Part shown: one piece after another, positions 62,319 to 64,000 of the stretch
Layout of the letters: each line of letters starts with the position of its first letter
How positions within the stretch are numbered: the stretch's first letter is position 1
Assembly (NCBI GenBank): GCA_023417935.1
Contig: JAEZDY010000001.1
Span: 1 to 64,000, forward strand
DNA: 64,000 nucleotides
Origin: Bacteroidota bacterium
GTDB taxonomy: Bacteria > Bacteroidota > Bacteroidia > Bacteroidales > Lentimicrobiaceae
Direction: 5' to 3'
Translations under genes and position numbers: made by a program
The notes under the pieces: generated by a model
The model's input: only the letters and a program-made list of their open reading frames with translations
Database searches by the model: none
What the model was told of the DNA's origin: nothing

Positions 62319-62345
62319 TTACATAACTTTAGATACATATAAGAA

Positions 62346-63980
62346 ATGGCAAAGCAAATTAGTTATAATACTGAAGCCCGCGAAGAGTTAAAAAAAGGGG
62401 TAGATGCATTGGCAAATGCAGTAAAAGTAACCTTAGGTCCTAAAGGACGCAATGTTATTATTGATAAGGCATACGGCGCTCCTATGATCACCAAGGATGG
62501 TGTTACAGTTGCAAAAGAAATTGAATTAAAAGAAGGTGTTCAGAATATGGGCGCACAAATGGTTAAAGAAGTAGCTTCCAAGACTGCTGATATTGCAGGT
62601 GATGGAACTACCACCGCTACTGTGCTTGCTCAAGCTATGGTTACTGTTGGTATGAAGAATGTAACTGCCGGTGCTAATCCAATGGACCTAAAACGTGGAA
62701 TGGAAAAGGCGGTAGCTAATGTAATTGAGTCGCTCAAATCACAATCTATTAGCATCGAAGAAGGAAGTGAAAAAATCACACAGGTTGCTACAATTTCTGC
62801 TAATAATGATAGCTTCATTGGTGAAAAGATTGCTGAAGCTATGAATAAAGTAAAGAAAGAAGGTGTAATAACCATTGAAGAAGCTAAAGGCATTGAAACC
62901 ACCGTTAAAGTGGTTGAAGGTATGCAGTTTGACAGAGGTTACATTTCACCTTATTTCATTACTGATACAGAGAAAATGGAAGCAGTATACGAGAATCCTT
63001 TCATCCTGATCTACGATAAAAAGATCTCAACAATGAAAGATTTCTTACCTATTCTTGAGAAAACTGTTCAAACAGGTAGACCTCTAGTAATAATTGCTGA
63101 GGATGTTGATGGTGAAGCTCTTGCTACCCTCGTGGTAAACAAGATCCGCGGTTCATTGAAGATTGTTGCTGTTAAAGCTCCTGGGTTTGGTGATCGTCGT
63201 AAGGAAATGCTTGAAGACTTAGCAATTCTCACCGGTGGAACCGTGATATCAGAAGAAAAAGGTTATCGTTTAGAGGATGCTGACCTATCATACTTAGGCC
63301 AAGCTGAAAAAATTACAGTTGATAAGGAAAACACAACTATTGTTAGCGGACGTGGTACTGCTGAATCAATTTCAGGTCGCGTAAGCATGATTAAGGCTCA
63401 AATTGAAACAACTACCTCTGATTATGATCGTGAAAAGTTGCAGGAGCGCCTTGCTAAGTTAGCTGGTGGTGTTGCTGTAATATACGTTGGTGCTGCCAGT
63501 GAAGTTGAAATGAAAGAGAAAAAGGATCGTTTCGACGATGCACTGCATGCAACACGTGCTGCTATTGAAGAAGGTATTATTGCTGGTGGTGGCGTTGCTT
63601 ACATAAGAGCAATACCTGCTCTTGATCAGTTAAAAGGCGCTAATGAAGATGAGGATACCGGTATTGCAATCGTGAAACGCGCTTTGGAAGAGCCACTTCG
63701 TCAAATAGTAGCTAATGCTGGCCTCGAAGGTTCTGTTATAGTCCAGAAAGTTCGCGAAGGTAAAGATGACTACGGTTTTAATGCTCGTACAGAAGTTTAT
63801 GAGAACTTATTCCAGGCTGGTGTTATTGACCCAACAAAAGTAGCCAGGGTTGCGCTTGAGAATGCAGCTTCAATCGCAGGTATGCTTCTTACTACAGAAT
63901 GTGTCCTGGTTGACATAAAAGAAGAAAAGGAATCACCAATGCCGAACCCTGGAATGGGTGGTATGGGAGGAATGTACTAA
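62346..63980 (+). CDS. groEL: Chaperonin GroEL
   Basis: A 544-residue chaperonin subunit, complete and ending near the window edge. ATP-binding motifs are VTLGPKGRNVIID, KDGVTVAKEIEL and GDGTTTATVLAQA; the apical domain has VEGMQFDRGYISPYF. The C-terminal tail ends in a Gly-Met run (MPNPGMGGMGGMY), typical of GroEL. ALHATRAAIEEGIIAGGGVA is near the end of the equatorial domain. It acts with GroES in folding of cytosolic proteins, which supports the envelope and secretion proteins encoded upstream only in a general sense. Confidence 0.98.
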   Translation: MAKQISYNTEAREELKKGVDALANAVKVTLGPKGRNVIIDKAYGAPMITKDGVTVAKEIELKEGVQNMGAQMVKEVASKTADIAGDGTTTATVLAQAMVTVGMKNVTAGANPMDLKRGMEKAVANVIESLKSQSISIEEGSEKITQVATISANNDSFIGEKIAEAMNKVKKEGVITIEEAKGIETTVKVVEGMQFDRGYISPYFITDTEKMEAVYENPFILIYDKKISTMKDFLPILEKTVQTGRPLVIIAEDVDGEALATLVVNKIRGSLKIVAVKAPGFGDRRKEMLEDLAILTGGTVISEEKGYRLEDADLSYLGQAEKITVDKENTTIVSGRGTAESISGRVSMIKAQIETTTSDYDREKLQERLAKLAGGVAVIYVGAASEVEMKEKKDRFDDALHATRAAIEEGIIAGGGVAYIRAIPALDQLKGANEDEDTGIAIVKRALEEPLRQIVANAGLEGSVIVQKVREGKDDYGFNARTEVYENLFQAGVIDPTKVARVALENAASIAGMLLTTECVLVDIKEEKESPMPNPGMGGMGGMY

Positions 63981-64000
63981 CAGATTCCAAATATCAATTA

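Noticed and set aside
1..63980. CRISPR array, insertion sequence, prophage, tRNA or rRNA
   Set aside because: I looked for regularly spaced repeats, transposase or integrase motifs and tRNA cloverleafs and found none. The only tandem repeats are the ones listed.

Overview
The window is ordinary chromosomal DNA of a member of the Bacteroidota, most like the Bacteroidales or a related anaerobic/microaerophilic lineage. The evidence is a complete porP-gldK-gldL-gldM-gldN type IX secretion/gliding-motor locus, a porW/sprE-like lipoprotein, a MurF-alanine racemase fusion, a TonB-dependent receptor with an N-terminal carboxypeptidase-regulatory domain, AT-rich composition, little Shine-Dalgarno sequence, and many start-proximal TAnnTTTG elements, the -7 box of the Bacteroidota primary sigma factor. 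I see no tRNA, rRNA, CRISPR array, insertion sequence, prophage or plasmid feature.

Layout. 1-1625: a probable surface lipoprotein with a degenerate Rieske fold and two small proteins of unknown function. 1744-10884: a three-gene unit of TonB-dependent receptor, 1432-residue exported protein with a type IX C-terminal sorting domain, and PorV/PorQ-like outer-membrane protein. 10984-16804: greA, a HIT protein, then a tightly packed set (glycosyltransferase, methyltransferase-like protein, FrhB-like iron-sulfur protein, UPF0104 membrane protein) that looks like glycan or lipid-carrier metabolism, and an aldo/keto reductase. 16870-23496: cell-wall and LPS genes (murF-alr, pdxA, kdtA) with a metallophosphoesterase and an unknown envelope protein. 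23668-27637: nucleotide-sugar genes (wbpE/wbpD-like, galE, rfbB). 27803-33217: large-subunit catalase, fabD, an aminotransferase, folE and a PTPS-type pterin gene. 33277-36946: porW, bactofilin, AtpZ-like and a small membrane protein in one operon. 37180-43322: Ca2+-type P-type ATPase, M23 peptidase, dxr and rseP. 43336-45199: two tandem YitT proteins. 45469-51407: porP and gldKLMN. 51511-53532: S9 peptidase. 53866-63980: recG, pheT, a sigma-54 activator without receiver domain, lptE, an acidic TPR-like protein, secG, groES and groEL.

How they fit together. The dominant theme is envelope biogenesis and type IX secretion. GldL/GldM form the proton-driven motor, GldK/GldN the periplasmic ring, PorP an outer-membrane partner and PorW a link to the translocon. 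The first large gene is an evident substrate of this pathway, with its own PorV-like protein beside it. LPS (kdtA, lptE), peptidoglycan (murF-alr, M23), isoprenoid (dxr) and membrane-stress proteolysis (rseP) genes supply the rest of the envelope programme.

No wholly new defence or mobile system is visible. The most unusual items are the receptor/exoprotein/PorV-like cassette, the FrhB-containing glycan-like operon with a methyltransferase lacking a normal SAM loop, helically phased TAAGCG repeats with a nested palindrome upstream of recG, a 40-bp tandem duplication at the lptE stop that also carries the next start codon, and the AtpZ operon separated from other ATP synthase genes.
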